The translations under genes were made by a program, and so were the position numbers. This document shows, in pieces, positions 1 to 8,323 of a stretch of 64,000 bases of DNA; the first letter of the stretch is position 1; each line of letters starts with the position of its first letter. This DNA comes from Solirubrobacter soli DSM 22325 (GTDB lineage Bacteria; Actinomycetota; Thermoleophilia; Solirubrobacterales; Solirubrobacteraceae), in assembly GCF_000423665.1 (NCBI RefSeq), contig NZ_AUIK01000016.1, positions 1 to 64,000 of the forward strand, in the 5' to 3' direction. Under the pieces are notes generated by a model, which was not told the DNA's origin, did not search any database, and was given only the letters and a program-made list of their open reading frames with translations.

Positions 1-810
1 GCGCCCGCGGCGCCGCGCGGTTCGTCGGGCGCGCCCGCGCCGGCAGCGCCGCGTGACCCGTCCGCGCTCTCGCCGGGCCCGCGGCGCGGTTCGTCCGGCG
101 CGCCCGCGCCGGCGGCCCCGCGCGGTTCGTCCGGCGCGCCCTCGCGGGCCCCACGCCGCGGGTCGTCCGGTGCGCCCACGCCCGCGGCGCCGCACGGCTC
201 GTCCGGCGTGCCCGCGCCGGCGGCCCCGCGCGGCTCGGCCGCCCCGCGCGACCTCCCCGCCACCATCACCTCGGCGGCCGTCCTCGGGAGAGCGGGGGAG
301 GTGGAGCCGGTCGCGGCGGCGCTCGCGCTCGCGCTGCGGCGGGAGACGCGGGCGAAGGCGGCGGCGGTGGCGCTCGTCGGCGCCGAGCCGCCGGTCGTCG
401 AGGGCGCGAGCTCGGCTCCCGCGGCTCGCAGGCTGGCTGCGCGGCTCGAGGCGCACGGGCACGAGCCGCAGGTGCGCGGGCGGATCGCGTGGGTCGCGCT
501 CGAGGCGGCTGACGCGCAGTTCGCGGCGGTCGTGCGTCAGGTGACCGTGATCGGCGCGCCCGCGGTGCTGGCCGTCGCCGCTGCGCGGACCACCGCGGTC
601 GACGAGGCGCTCAATGAGCAGGACCTGCTGATCCTCATCACGACCGACCCGGAGGGCGCGCTCGCGCAACTGGCCGTCGCAGGCCTCACGGACGTCCCGA
701 TCCTCGCCGCCCGGCCGTTGCGCCGCGGCCCGGCGCGCTCGCTCGCGCGCGCCGGAGTCCGCGCAGCGCGGCCGATCCGCCAGCTCCTCACGCCGGAGGT
801 TGCCCGATGA
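1..810 (+). CDS. Repeat-bearing hypothetical protein, 5' end outside window
   Basis: The reading frame is open from base 1, so the start lies upstream; 269 residues are visible. The first 80 residues are a low-complexity Ala/Pro/Gly/Ser region with five 12-residue units of the type GSSGAPAPAAPR. The C-terminal ~185 residues are a globular, Ala-rich alpha/beta-looking region with no motif I recognise. The stop overlaps the next start as ATGA, so the two are probably cotranslated. Since the next gene has a Tad-like N-terminus, this may be a pilus- or envelope-associated protein, but that is inference from position only. An internal ATG at 208 could be taken as a start by gene callers, but the repeat upstream is in the same frame. 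Confidence 0.6.
   Translation, partial: APAAPRGSSGAPAPAAPRDPSALSPGPRRGSSGAPAPAAPRGSSGAPSRAPRRGSSGAPTPAAPHGSSGVPAPAAPRGSAAPRDLPATITSAAVLGRAGEVEPVAAALALALRRETRAKAAAVALVGAEPPVVEGASSAPAARRLAARLEAHGHEPQVRGRIAWVALEAADAQFAAVVRQVTVIGAPAVLAVAAARTTAVDEALNEQDLLILITTDPEGALAQLAVAGLTDVPILAARPLRRGPARSLARAGVRAARPIRQLLTPEVAR
19..231 (+). repeat. 36-nt in-frame tandem repeat (GSSGAPAPAAPR units)
   Basis: Units start at 19, 88, 124, 160 and 196; a degenerate 33-nt spacer sits at 55-87. Each unit codes for a variant of GSSGAPAPAAPR. The period is a multiple of three, so unit gain or loss keeps frame. It lies inside the coding region of the partial gene at the window start. Confidence 0.85.
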
Positions 811-2099
811 CCCAACGCCACAACGACTCGCGCGGTCAGGCGGCGATCCTCGTCATCGGGGGCCTCGCGGGCCTGCTGATCGCGACGGTGATCATCGGCG
901 CGGTCGCCCGCGCGGTGGGGAAGGAGGCGGCGGCGCAGCGGGCGGCCGACCTCGCCGCGGTCGCAGCCGCGCGGGTCATGCACGACAACTACGGCCGCCT
1001 GTTCGAGCCGGCGTTCATCCGCCGGCGCCCGAACCCGAACCACCTCGAGAAGGCGGAGTACCTCGAACTCGGCCGCACCGCTGCCGGGAACGTCGCCGAA
1101 GCCAACGGCGCCGCCCACACGACGGTCAGCTTCCCCGACGAGGCCACGATCGCCCCGGTGCGCGTGCGGGTGGCGATCCGCGCCAGGCTGCACAAGAGCA
1201 CGAGCGTCGACGTGATCGCCGAGGCCGAGCTCGGCCCCGCCGACGAGCTCACGTTCGACAACGGCGGCGGCTACGACGGCCCGCTCGCGACCCGCCAGGG
1301 CGAGCGGATGCGCCCGGACGTCGCGCTCGCGTTCGACCGCATGGACGCCGCGGCGCGAAGAGACGGCATCACCCTCGTGATCAACAGCGGCTACCGCTCG
1401 GACGCCGAGCAGGCCGTCCTGTGGGCCCGCAACCCCGATCCGAAGATGGTCGCCCGTCCCGGGCAGTCCCTGCACCGCAACGGCACGGAGCTCGACCTCG
1501 GCCCACCGTCCGCGTACGCCTGGCTCGCCGCCAACGCGCCGCGCTTCCACTTCCTGAAGCGATACGAGTGGGAGCCATGGCACTTCGGATTCACGCTGAA
1601 TCCGGGATCGAGCCCGAAAGGCCAGGCCGACGGTAGAGCCGATGTCTCGCACGGCGCCGTCCCGGGCTTCGTTCCCGCCGAGTACGCGCCGATGCTGCGC
1701 AGCGCGGCGATCCGGTGGAACGTCTCGGCGAAGCTGCTCGCCGCGCAGATCTACGCCGAGTCGACGTTCAACCCGTTCGCGGTCTCGAAGGCGGGGGCGC
1801 AGGGCATCGCGCAGTTCATGCCCGAGACCGCGCGCGGGATGGGGCTCGATGACCCGTTCGATCCGGAGCAGGCGATCGACGCCCAGGCACACCTGATGCG
1901 CGATCTCCTCAGGCAGTTCGGCTCGGTGCCGCTCGCGCTCGCCGCCTACAACGCGGGCCCCGCACCGGTCCAACGCTGCGGGTGCGTGCCGAACAACGGC
2001 GAGTCGCCGGGCTACGTCGCCCGCATCCTCGGGCTGATGGGCGGCGCCGGCGTCCCGATCGCCACCGGCAACTACCTGGAGGTGCGCCTTGTCAAGTGA
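807..2099 (+). CDS. Tad-like membrane anchor fused to M15 D,D-carboxypeptidase and lytic transglycosylase
   Basis: 430 residues with three parts. Residues 8-56 resemble the N-terminus of TadE/TadG-like pilus proteins (RGQ followed by a membrane helix and an Ala-rich helix). Residues ~155-265 form a VanY-like M15 peptidase: SGYRS at 194-198, SLHRNGTELDLG giving zinc ligands H223 and D230, and EPWHF giving catalytic E256 and ligand H259. Residues ~290-415 are a soluble lytic transglycosylase domain with catalytic E318 (YAESTFNP), GIAQFMPETA and AAYNAG. It should therefore cut both peptide stems and glycan strands of peptidoglycan outside the membrane. Start overlaps the upstream stop (ATGA); the stop overlaps the convergent aminotransferase by 8 nt. 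Domain calls are secure; the role in pilus assembly or cell separation is inference. Confidence 0.85.
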   Translation: MTQRHNDSRGQAAILVIGGLAGLLIATVIIGAVARAVGKEAAAQRAADLAAVAAARVMHDNYGRLFEPAFIRRRPNPNHLEKAEYLELGRTAAGNVAEANGAAHTTVSFPDEATIAPVRVRVAIRARLHKSTSVDVIAEAELGPADELTFDNGGGYDGPLATRQGERMRPDVALAFDRMDAAARRDGITLVINSGYRSDAEQAVLWARNPDPKMVARPGQSLHRNGTELDLGPPSAYAWLAANAPRFHFLKRYEWEPWHFGFTLNPGSSPKGQADGRADVSHGAVPGFVPAEYAPMLRSAAIRWNVSAKLLAAQIYAESTFNPFAVSKAGAQGIAQFMPETARGMGLDDPFDPEQAIDAQAHLMRDLLRQFGSVPLALAAYNAGPAPVQRCGCVPNNGESPGYVARILGLMGGAGVPIATGNYLEVRLVK

Positions 2100-3294
2100 A
2101 CGCCATCGCCGACGCGATCACGCCCGCGAGGCGGCGGCCCGCCTCGCCCAGGTCGTCCTCGTTCAGGCTCGAGTACGACAGCCGCATCTCGCTGCGTCCC
2201 TGGTCGCCCACGTAGAACGCGCTGCCCGGCACGTACGCGACCTGTGCGGCGGTCGCCGCGGCGCGCAGCTCGAGCACGTCCAACCCGTCCGGCACGGACA
2301 GCCACGTGAACATCCCGCCGGTCGGCCGGCTCCACTCGACGCCCTCCGGCATCGAAGAAGACAGCGCGGCCGACAGCGCCGCCCAGTGCGAGGAATACAA
2401 CGCCTGCGCCCGTGCGACACCCGCGTCGAAGTGGCCCGCGCGGCCGTATTCCTCGACCATGCGCTGCCCGAGCGCGCCCGCGCACTGATCCGTGTTCTGC
2501 TTGGCGTCGGCGAGCGGAGCGACGAGCGCGGCGGGCCCGAGCGCCCACCCCATCCGGAACCCGGGCGAGAAGACCTTGGAGAACGTCCCCGCCTGCAACA
2601 CGACATCGGGGCCGAGCGACCACAGCGTGGGCAGGGAGGAGCCGTCGAAGGAGAGCTCGCGGTAGGCGACGTCCTCGAAGATCAGGACCCCGTAGCGGCG
2701 ACACACGTCCACCAGCGCCGACCGGCGAGCCAAGGAGAGCGTCCGCCCCGACGGGTTCTGGTACTCGGGGATCACGTAGACGAACTTCGGCCGGTAGCCG
2801 CCCGCGAAGCGCGCTTCGAGCTCGTCGACGAGCATCCCCTCCTCGTCCATTCCGATCCCGGTCAGCACCGCCTCGTAGCCGGTGAAAGCGAGGATCGCGC
2901 CGAGATAGGTCGGCGCCTCGATCGCGACGCCGTCGCCCGGCTCGAGCATGGTCCGGCACAGGAGGTCGATGCACTCCATCCCGCCCGAGGTGACGATCAG
3001 CTCGTCCTCGGCGGGAGCGACGCCCTGCGTCGAGGCGACCCGCGAGCGCAGGTACTCACGCGTCGACGGCAGCCCCGCCGAAGGCCCGTACTGGAGCGCG
3101 ACGCCGGGGTCGGAGGCGATCACGCGCGCGGCGATCTCCCCGAGCACCTCGGTCTGGAACGTCGCGACGTTCGGGAACCCGCCGGTCATCGCCAGCACGC
3201 CGGGCCCGGGCCCGGAGAGGATCGCGGCGAGCTCCGCGCCGCCGCGGTTGCGGGCCCGTTCAGCGAAGCGCGAAGTCCAGTCCATGACACACAT
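2092..3294 (-). CDS. PLP-dependent aminotransferase, fold type I (LysN/2-aminoadipate type)
   Basis: 400 residues, full length for class I/II aminotransferases. The PLP site is visible: QNPSG around N180, D208 and Y211 (EDVAYRELSF), and the Schiff-base lysine K240 in GTFSKVFSPGFRMGW. The sequence resembles the aminotransferase half of MocR regulators and 2-aminoadipate/aromatic aminotransferases, but no winged-helix domain precedes it. Substrate cannot be read from sequence. An alternative ATG lies at codon 4 (3285); neither has a good Shine-Dalgarno. A direct repeat at 3336-3367 lies just upstream and may be its operator. Confidence 0.85.
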   Translation of the reverse strand: MCVMDWTSRFAERARNRGGAELAAILSGPGPGVLAMTGGFPNVATFQTEVLGEIAARVIASDPGVALQYGPSAGLPSTREYLRSRVASTQGVAPAEDELIVTSGGMECIDLLCRTMLEPGDGVAIEAPTYLGAILAFTGYEAVLTGIGMDEEGMLVDELEARFAGGYRPKFVYVIPEYQNPSGRTLSLARRSALVDVCRRYGVLIFEDVAYRELSFDGSSLPTLWSLGPDVVLQAGTFSKVFSPGFRMGWALGPAALVAPLADAKQNTDQCAGALGQRMVEEYGRAGHFDAGVARAQALYSSHWAALSAALSSSMPEGVEWSRPTGGMFTWLSVPDGLDVLELRAAATAAQVAYVPGSAFYVGDQGRSEMRLSYSSLNEDDLGEAGRRLAGVIASAMAFT

Positions 3295-3335
3295 CTTGAA
3301 CCGTCGCGGCCGTGCTTCCAGGCGCCAGATCGTCA

Positions 3336-3367
3336 GATTTCACCCCTCAGCGGCCGGATTTCACCCC
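3336..3367. promoter_or_regulatory. Direct repeat GATTTCACCCC x2, 21 bp apart
   Basis: The 11-mer GATTTCACCCC occurs at 3336-3346 and 3357-3367, i.e. exactly two helical turns apart, 40-75 bp upstream of the aminotransferase start. Read on its strand it is GGGGTGAAATC twice. Spacing and position suit a dimeric activator or repressor. No regulator gene is adjacent, so its partner is unknown. Confidence 0.4.
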
Positions 3368-3494
3368 CAGGAGTGATGGATCCCGTCACAAATCCAGGCG
3401 ATGATGCAACTACAAGGAAGAGGCTGACCACCTCTCCTCGCTTGGCCCCCGGGCAGTTCCCTCCTCCTCGACACCCGCCGGCCGGAGCACCTGT

Positions 3495-3527
3495 AGGGCC
3501 GCCGCGTCTGACCAGCGCGGCGGCCCT
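3495..3527 (+). terminator. Intrinsic-terminator-like hairpin in the leader of the nuclease-like gene
   Basis: Perfect 12-bp stem AGGGCCGCCGCG (3495-3506) and CGCGGCGGCCCT (3516-3527), 9-nt loop, followed by CTCTTTCC. No plus-strand gene ends upstream for 1.4 kb, so it must end a short transcript beginning between about 3300 and 3480: an attenuated leader or a small RNA. The next gene starts 18 nt downstream. Confidence 0.6.
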
Positions 3528-3544
3528 CTCTTTCCCTGAGGACC

Positions 3545-4333
3545 ATGCGCGCCCTGCTCACCCTCCTGACCGCGACCGCCGCCCTCGGCCTGGCGGACAG
3601 CGCGGGAGCGGCCACGGTGGCGAAGGTGATCGACGGCGACACCGTCGCGCTCAAGGACGGCCGCAAGGTCGACCTGCTGGGCGTCACGGTCCCCTCCTGT
3701 TACGCGAGCCAGGCGCGCGCGAAGCTTCGGCAACTGCTGCCCGCGAGGGCCAAGGTGCGCGTGCAGAGCGACCCCGGGCATCCCGGCCGCTACGTGTTCC
3801 GCGGCAGGACGCTCGTCAACGCGGAACTGATCCGCGCGGGCGCGGCCCAGGCGGCCGCCACCGATCTCAAGCAGGCCGCGAAGCTCACGGCCGCCGAGAC
3901 CGCGGCGAAGTCCGCCGCGCGCGGCCTCTGGACGACGTGCGCGCCGGCGCCCACGCCCACGCCCACGCCGACCCCGGCGCCGCCGGCACCCGATCCGAAG
4001 CAGCGCGCACTCGCGGACCTCCGCGGCCGCGACTTCATTCACATCACGACGACGACCTTCAGCTCCTCGGAGAGCCACCTGAACCTGTGCTCGGACGGCT
4101 CGTACGTGGAGGACGTCTCGACCTACAGCGACTTCGGCGGCAGCACGTCAGGCCGCTATACGGGCCGCTGGGAGGTCGTGAGCGCGACCTACGACGCCAC
4201 CGGCGCTCGCGCGACCGTGCGCCGCGACAACGACGACGGGACCACCGGCTGGGTCGAGTTCACGGCCACGGCCACCCAGGTCACGGTCAACGGCAATGTC
4301 GTGAGCGTGCAGCCGAGCAGCACCTGCACCTGA
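3545..4333 (+). CDS. Secreted staphylococcal-nuclease-like protein, probably inactive
   Basis: 262 residues. Signal peptide 1-22 (LLTLLTATAALGLADSAGA). Residues ~24-130 match the thermonuclease fold: KVIDGDTVAL, VDLLGVTVP, GRYVFRGRTLVNAELIRAGAA, ARGLW. However, the catalytic stretch usually written VRLxGIDxPE reads VDLLGVTVPS, so the arginine, aspartate and glutamate of the active site are replaced; activity is doubtful. A TPTPTPT linker (~135-148) joins a C-terminal domain of ~115 residues rich in Ser/Thr/Gly that I do not recognise; it may bind cell-surface or extracellular ligands. Start ATG at 3545 follows CTGAGGACC, a weak ribosome site. Confidence 0.7.
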   Translation: MRALLTLLTATAALGLADSAGAATVAKVIDGDTVALKDGRKVDLLGVTVPSCYASQARAKLRQLLPARAKVRVQSDPGHPGRYVFRGRTLVNAELIRAGAAQAAATDLKQAAKLTAAETAAKSAARGLWTTCAPAPTPTPTPTPAPPAPDPKQRALADLRGRDFIHITTTTFSSSESHLNLCSDGSYVEDVSTYSDFGGSTSGRYTGRWEVVSATYDATGARATVRRDNDDGTTGWVEFTATATQVTVNGNVVSVQPSSTCT

Positions 4334-4470
4334 CCACGCCGACCCGCGGCGCGGGTGGCGGAGCGGTGAGGCGCGGCGGAGCGCTGAGACACATCCACGG
4401 CCGGGCGTTTTCATTTCGGCCACACCTTCCCTAGCGTCCATTGCTGCCGGCTCGGCAGTCAGGAGGGGAC

Positions 4471-6582
4471 TTGACACGAGGGGGGAAGGGTTCAGTGCAA
4501 CACGGCCGATGGAGGCTCGCCGCGAGCCTTGCGTGCGTCGCGGCGTTCGCCGCGCCAGCCGCCGCGGAGGCGAAGACGACGCTGGTGGAGGTGCATTCGA
4601 CCTCGCACGCGGTGCTCAACCAGTTGGAGTCGCTGGGGCTCGACGTCACGTACGAGGGCGACAAGCGGACCGAGCTGATGTTGCACGGCCCGGAGGACGT
4701 GCAGATCCTCAAGGACACGGGGCTCGCGTACGACGTGCTGATGGAGGACATGGACGGCGCGAACGACGCGCGGTTGAAGTCCGAGGAGGACCACCAGACG
4801 CGGGTGGACAAGGGCATCGCGCCGCTGTCGACGCTGCCCACGGGCCGCGTCGCCTATCGCGATCTGGCGACGATCAACGCGGAGCTGCAGCAGCTCGCGA
4901 CCACGTACCCGGACAAGGTCAAGCTCTTCACGCTCAACAAGACGTCGCTGCTGGGCAAGACGATCTACGGCGTCGAGGTGTCCACGAACGTCGCGCAGAA
5001 CGTGGGCAAGCCGACGTTCCTGCTCACCGGCGCCCACCACGCGCGCGAGTGGCCGACGGCCGAGTTCACGATGGAGTTCATCTGGGACCTGCTGCTCAAC
5101 TACGGAAATGACGTCGACGCGAAGACGCTGCTCGACACCGGCAAGTTGATCGCGGTCCCGGTCGTCAACGTCGACGGCTACGACCTCAGCCGCAGCCTGC
5201 AGAACGAGCAGAAGCGCAAGAACTGCCGGATCACCTCCGGCGTGATCCCGACGCTGGCCGACTGCACGGCGTCCGCGAACGTCAACCGCGGCATCGATCT
5301 CAACCGCAACTACCTCCCGTTCTGGGGCGGGCCGGGCTCGAGCACCAGCGCGACCGCGTCCAACACGCGCGGTGAGGCGCCGGCGTCGGAGCCCGAGATC
5401 CAGGGCATGATCGACCTCCTCAACCGCAACCCGGCGACGGTGGCGATCAACAACCACACGCCCGACCAGCGTCTGCTGCGCGCGCCGTCGAGCTCGAACG
5501 AGCCGGACGTCCTGGCCGACCAGACCGCCTACCAGGGCCTGCTCGACCGGCTCTCCAAGAACCTCCCGGGCTGGCCCGCCGGCCCGTGGACCGACGTCTA
5601 CTACGAGGCGTCCTCCACCGCCGAGCAGCAGGCCTACTACGCGTACGGGGCGTTCGGCTTCACGCCCGAGGCGACGCCCGGCTTCAGCGGCAATCAGACG
5701 TTCCACCCGCCGTACCAGAACGTGATCGACAACTACCTGGGCACGGGCACCCGCTACGCGGGCCAGACGATGCGCGGCCTCTACTACGACGCGTTCAAGG
5801 CCGCGACCGAGCCGAACCTCCACAGCGTCATCGCCGGCACGGCGCCGGCGGGGGCGAAGCTCACGCTCACCAAGACGTACAGCCTCGACAGCTCGCTGAC
5901 GGTCTTCACCACGGGCCAGCCGGCGGAGGTCCGCGCGTTCCCGAACGGGATCAACGCGTCGATCATCGTTCCGGCCACGGGCAAGTTCGAGTGGCACGTC
6001 AACCCGTCGCTGCGGCCGAGCCAGTACACGGACCAGTTCGTCGACGAGTCCTACACGCTGACCTGCACCGCGCCGGACGGGACGGTGCTCGAGACGACCA
6101 CGGTCAAGATCGCCCGCGGCCAGCTCGTCAACCGCAGCCTGTGCACGCAGGGCGGCGTCGGCGGCAGCGTCCCGAGCACGCTCGCGCTGACGCTCGGCGC
6201 ACCCGCGAGCTTCGGCGCCTTCACGCCCGGCATCGCCAAGGAGTACGACGCGGGCGCGACGGCGACGACGACCAGCACCGCGGGCAACGCGCTGCTGACG
6301 GTCGCCGACCCGGACGGCACCAACACGGGCAAGCTCGTCAATGGCGCGTTCGCGCTCGCCACGACGCTGCGCGCGGCGGCCACGAGCCCCGCCGGCACGG
6401 GCGCGCCGCTCGCCCCGGTGGGCGGCTCGGCCAGCCCGACCTCCCTGCTGACCTACACCGGCCCGGTCAGCAACGACCCGGTTGCCGTGGCCTTCAAGCA
6501 GGCCATCGGCGCCAACGATGCCCTGCGGACAGGGACGTACAGCAAGACGCTGACGTTCACGCTCTCCACCACGAACCCGTAG
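4471..6582 (+). CDS. Secreted M14 zinc carboxypeptidase
   Basis: 703 residues from a TTG preceded by AGGAGG (4461-4466); a GTG at 4495 is an alternative. Signal peptide near the N-terminus (WRLAASLACVAAFAAPAAAEA). A propeptide-like region precedes the M14 domain at ~120-435: zinc ligands H190 and E193 (GAHHAREWP), substrate-binding NRGIDLNRNY, third zinc ligand H329 (INNHT) and catalytic E400 (FGFTPEATPG). After the catalytic domain come Ig/P-domain-like beta modules of ~260 residues. The family releases C-terminal residues from peptides; here it would act outside the cell. A strong hairpin terminates the gene. Confidence 0.9.
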   Translation: MTRGGKGSVQHGRWRLAASLACVAAFAAPAAAEAKTTLVEVHSTSHAVLNQLESLGLDVTYEGDKRTELMLHGPEDVQILKDTGLAYDVLMEDMDGANDARLKSEEDHQTRVDKGIAPLSTLPTGRVAYRDLATINAELQQLATTYPDKVKLFTLNKTSLLGKTIYGVEVSTNVAQNVGKPTFLLTGAHHAREWPTAEFTMEFIWDLLLNYGNDVDAKTLLDTGKLIAVPVVNVDGYDLSRSLQNEQKRKNCRITSGVIPTLADCTASANVNRGIDLNRNYLPFWGGPGSSTSATASNTRGEAPASEPEIQGMIDLLNRNPATVAINNHTPDQRLLRAPSSSNEPDVLADQTAYQGLLDRLSKNLPGWPAGPWTDVYYEASSTAEQQAYYAYGAFGFTPEATPGFSGNQTFHPPYQNVIDNYLGTGTRYAGQTMRGLYYDAFKAATEPNLHSVIAGTAPAGAKLTLTKTYSLDSSLTVFTTGQPAEVRAFPNGINASIIVPATGKFEWHVNPSLRPSQYTDQFVDESYTLTCTAPDGTVLETTTVKIARGQLVNRSLCTQGGVGGSVPSTLALTLGAPASFGAFTPGIAKEYDAGATATTTSTAGNALLTVADPDGTNTGKLVNGAFALATTLRAAATSPAGTGAPLAPVGGSASPTSLLTYTGPVSNDPVAVAFKQAIGANDALRTGTYSKTLTFTLSTTNP

Positions 6583-6595
6583 GGAGCACGTCCGC

Positions 6596-6635
6596 ACCGA
6601 TCACCCGCCGGCTCTCATGTCGGCGGGTGATCGGT
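6596..6635 (+). terminator. Hairpin terminator after carboxypeptidase gene
   Basis: Perfect 15-bp stem ACCGATCACCCGCCG (6596-6610) with CGGCGGGTGATCGGT (6621-6635) and a 10-nt loop, 13 nt after the stop codon. There is no T-tract, as is common in high-GC actinobacterial terminators. Confidence 0.7.
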
Positions 6636-6713
6636 CAGGCACGCGACCAACGGGGAGGAAAGGAGAGCGCGACCCCCGGCTACGCTGACCTTGGTCACTT
6701 GTCCGAGTCCTTG

Positions 6714-7103
6714 ATGTCATCGCCGCGCCGACTGCTCCTGCTCGGCGTAGTCGTCGCTGCCGGCGCGCTCTTCTACTCGGTGCTCGAGCGCCGGGACAGC
6801 GCGCCGCGCGCCGCCACGGGCGGGAACTTCGGGCTGTGCTCGAAGCAGAGGGGTGACACCGCGCGCAACTGCTACCAGCGCGAGGTCGGGCGCGAGCTCG
6901 CGGTGGTCGGCTCGGCGGCGATCACGTTGGTCGCGCCGTCGGACTCCTCCGGCCAGGTGACGTTCACCTCCGCGGACGCCGAGGCCGCGCAGCAGCAGCC
7001 GCTGCTCTGCGACCTGCACACCCGCGTCGGCGTCACCGATCAGCAGGTTCCGTCGTGGCTCGGCTGGACGGAGCCGCTGGCGGAGGCGGCCCCCGTCTCA
7101 TGA
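6714..7103 (+). CDS. Small membrane-anchored Cys-containing protein, unrecognised
   Basis: 129 residues: an N-terminal membrane helix or uncleaved signal (RRLLLLGVVVAAGALFYSVL), then an exported domain with C-(x)10-CYQREVGREL near residue 43 and a later Cys. The Cys-CYxRE block resembles one at the start of the next protein (CAGLIQDEGRACYSRELAKI), so the two look paralogous in this part. Stop and next start overlap (ATGA), implying coupled translation. No family recognised. The ATG has no ribosome site; TTG at 6711 is an alternative start. Confidence 0.6.
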   Translation: MSSPRRLLLLGVVVAAGALFYSVLERRDSAPRAATGGNFGLCSKQRGDTARNCYQREVGRELAVVGSAAITLVAPSDSSGQVTFTSADAEAAQQQPLLCDLHTRVGVTDQQVPSWLGWTEPLAEAAPVS

Positions 7104-8323
7104 ACCGCAAGACGCTGCTGGCCGGGCTGGGCACGGTCGTCGTGCTCGTCGCGGTCGGCCTCGCCGTCATCCTGGCGACCGGCGGCGGCTCCGGTGACGC
7201 GAACCCGCGCGCCGCCGAGCGCACCGCCGCGTCGGCCGAGGCCGAGCAGGCCACCGGCGACCTGAACACCTGCGCCGGTCTGATCCAGGACGAGGGCCGC
7301 GCGTGCTACTCCCGCGAGCTGGCGAAGATCGTCAACGACGCCGCGGACCCGCTCGCGGCCGTCGAGGGGATCACCGCCGCGGCCTACGCCGACAAGTCCG
7401 GCTTCCTGCTCGCCAACTGCCACGGGATCATGCACACGGTCGCTCGCGAGTACGCGCTGCGCACCCACCTGACGCTCGCGAAGCTGATGGACAACCTGCC
7501 CGCGACGAACGACCCGGGCTGCTCGGCCGGCTACGCCCACGGCCTGGTCACCGCGGTCGCGCCGCAGATCGAGCAGGCCGGCCCGAAGGTCGCGCTCACC
7601 TTGTGCGAGAAGGCCGCGACGCGCTACCAGCGCTACTCGTGCGTGCATGGCTTCGGGCACGCGTTCATGCGGCTCAACAACGACAACATCGCGCCCGCGC
7701 TGCAGATGTGCGAGCAGCTCGGCTCAGGCGCGGCGCCGGATTGCTCGCAGGGCGTCTACCACGACTACTGGTTCGCCGTGAACGGCCTCGACGCGACCAG
7801 CAAGCCGAAAGAGGTGACCAAGGACCCGCGCGAGCTGTGCGGCGCGCAGCCCACGCAGTTCGTGCGCACGTGCTGGTACCGGGCGTTCGTCGAGACCCAG
7901 CAGGGCCGGCGCGTCCAGCAGCCCGCTGACTTCGAGGATCTCTGCGGCGGACTCGAGGGCCTCCAGCGCCAGGCGTGCGTGACCGGCGCGAGCGTGATCG
8001 GCCCGCCCGACCCGCGCAACCAGCTGATCGTCTGCAACGCGCTCGAGGCCGACACGGACATCGCCGCCTGCATCCGCGGCACCAAGGTCCAGAACCTCCT
8101 GCAGTTCCCGGACAGCATGAAGGTCGACCTGATCAAGGACTGCAAGATCTTCAAGGGCTCGATGGCGGAGACGTGCTACCGCTGGCTGGGCAAGACGCTC
8201 GGCGTGGTCAGCGACGGCAAGCTGCTCGAGTACGGGTGTCCCGAGCTCCCGAAGGGCGCCGCGCGCAAGGCCTGCGCGGCGGGCGTGAAGAGCATGAACG
8301 GCCCGCTGGTGACATTCAGTTAA
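7100..8323 (+). CDS. Membrane-anchored Cys/His-rich protein, unrecognised family
   Basis: 407 residues. N-terminal anchor (LLAGLGTVVVLVAVGLAVILATGGG), then an extracytoplasmic domain with about 16 cysteines and a recurring pattern of Cys, Gly and His: ANCHGIMHTVAREY, CSAGYAHGLVT, YSCVHGFGHAFM, PDCSQGVYHDYW, and later CWYRAFVE and CYRWLG. The regular spacing suggests alpha-helical repeats held by disulfides, with His clusters that could bind metal or heme. I do not recognise a named domain. Its start overlaps the preceding gene by ATGA. The UAA stop is the first base triplet of a repeated element (8319-8368). Confidence 0.7.
   Translation: MNRKTLLAGLGTVVVLVAVGLAVILATGGGSGDANPRAAERTAASAEAEQATGDLNTCAGLIQDEGRACYSRELAKIVNDAADPLAAVEGITAAAYADKSGFLLANCHGIMHTVAREYALRTHLTLAKLMDNLPATNDPGCSAGYAHGLVTAVAPQIEQAGPKVALTLCEKAATRYQRYSCVHGFGHAFMRLNNDNIAPALQMCEQLGSGAAPDCSQGVYHDYWFAVNGLDATSKPKEVTKDPRELCGAQPTQFVRTCWYRAFVETQQGRRVQQPADFEDLCGGLEGLQRQACVTGASVIGPPDPRNQLIVCNALEADTDIAACIRGTKVQNLLQFPDSMKVDLIKDCKIFKGSMAETCYRWLGKTLGVVSDGKLLEYGCPELPKGAARKACAAGVKSMNGPLVTFS

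Noticed and set aside
19..231. Possible CRISPR-like array of 36-nt units
   Set aside because: Units are contiguous without spacers, in frame, and encode a Pro/Ala repeat.
2412..2885. Arg-rich ORF opposite the aminotransferase
   Set aside because: Shadow frame without homology; the aminotransferase has intact PLP motifs.
4492..6597. 701-codon antisense ORF opposite the M14 carboxypeptidase
   Set aside because: Same shadow composition; no motif; the sense frame has catalytic residues and a signal peptide.
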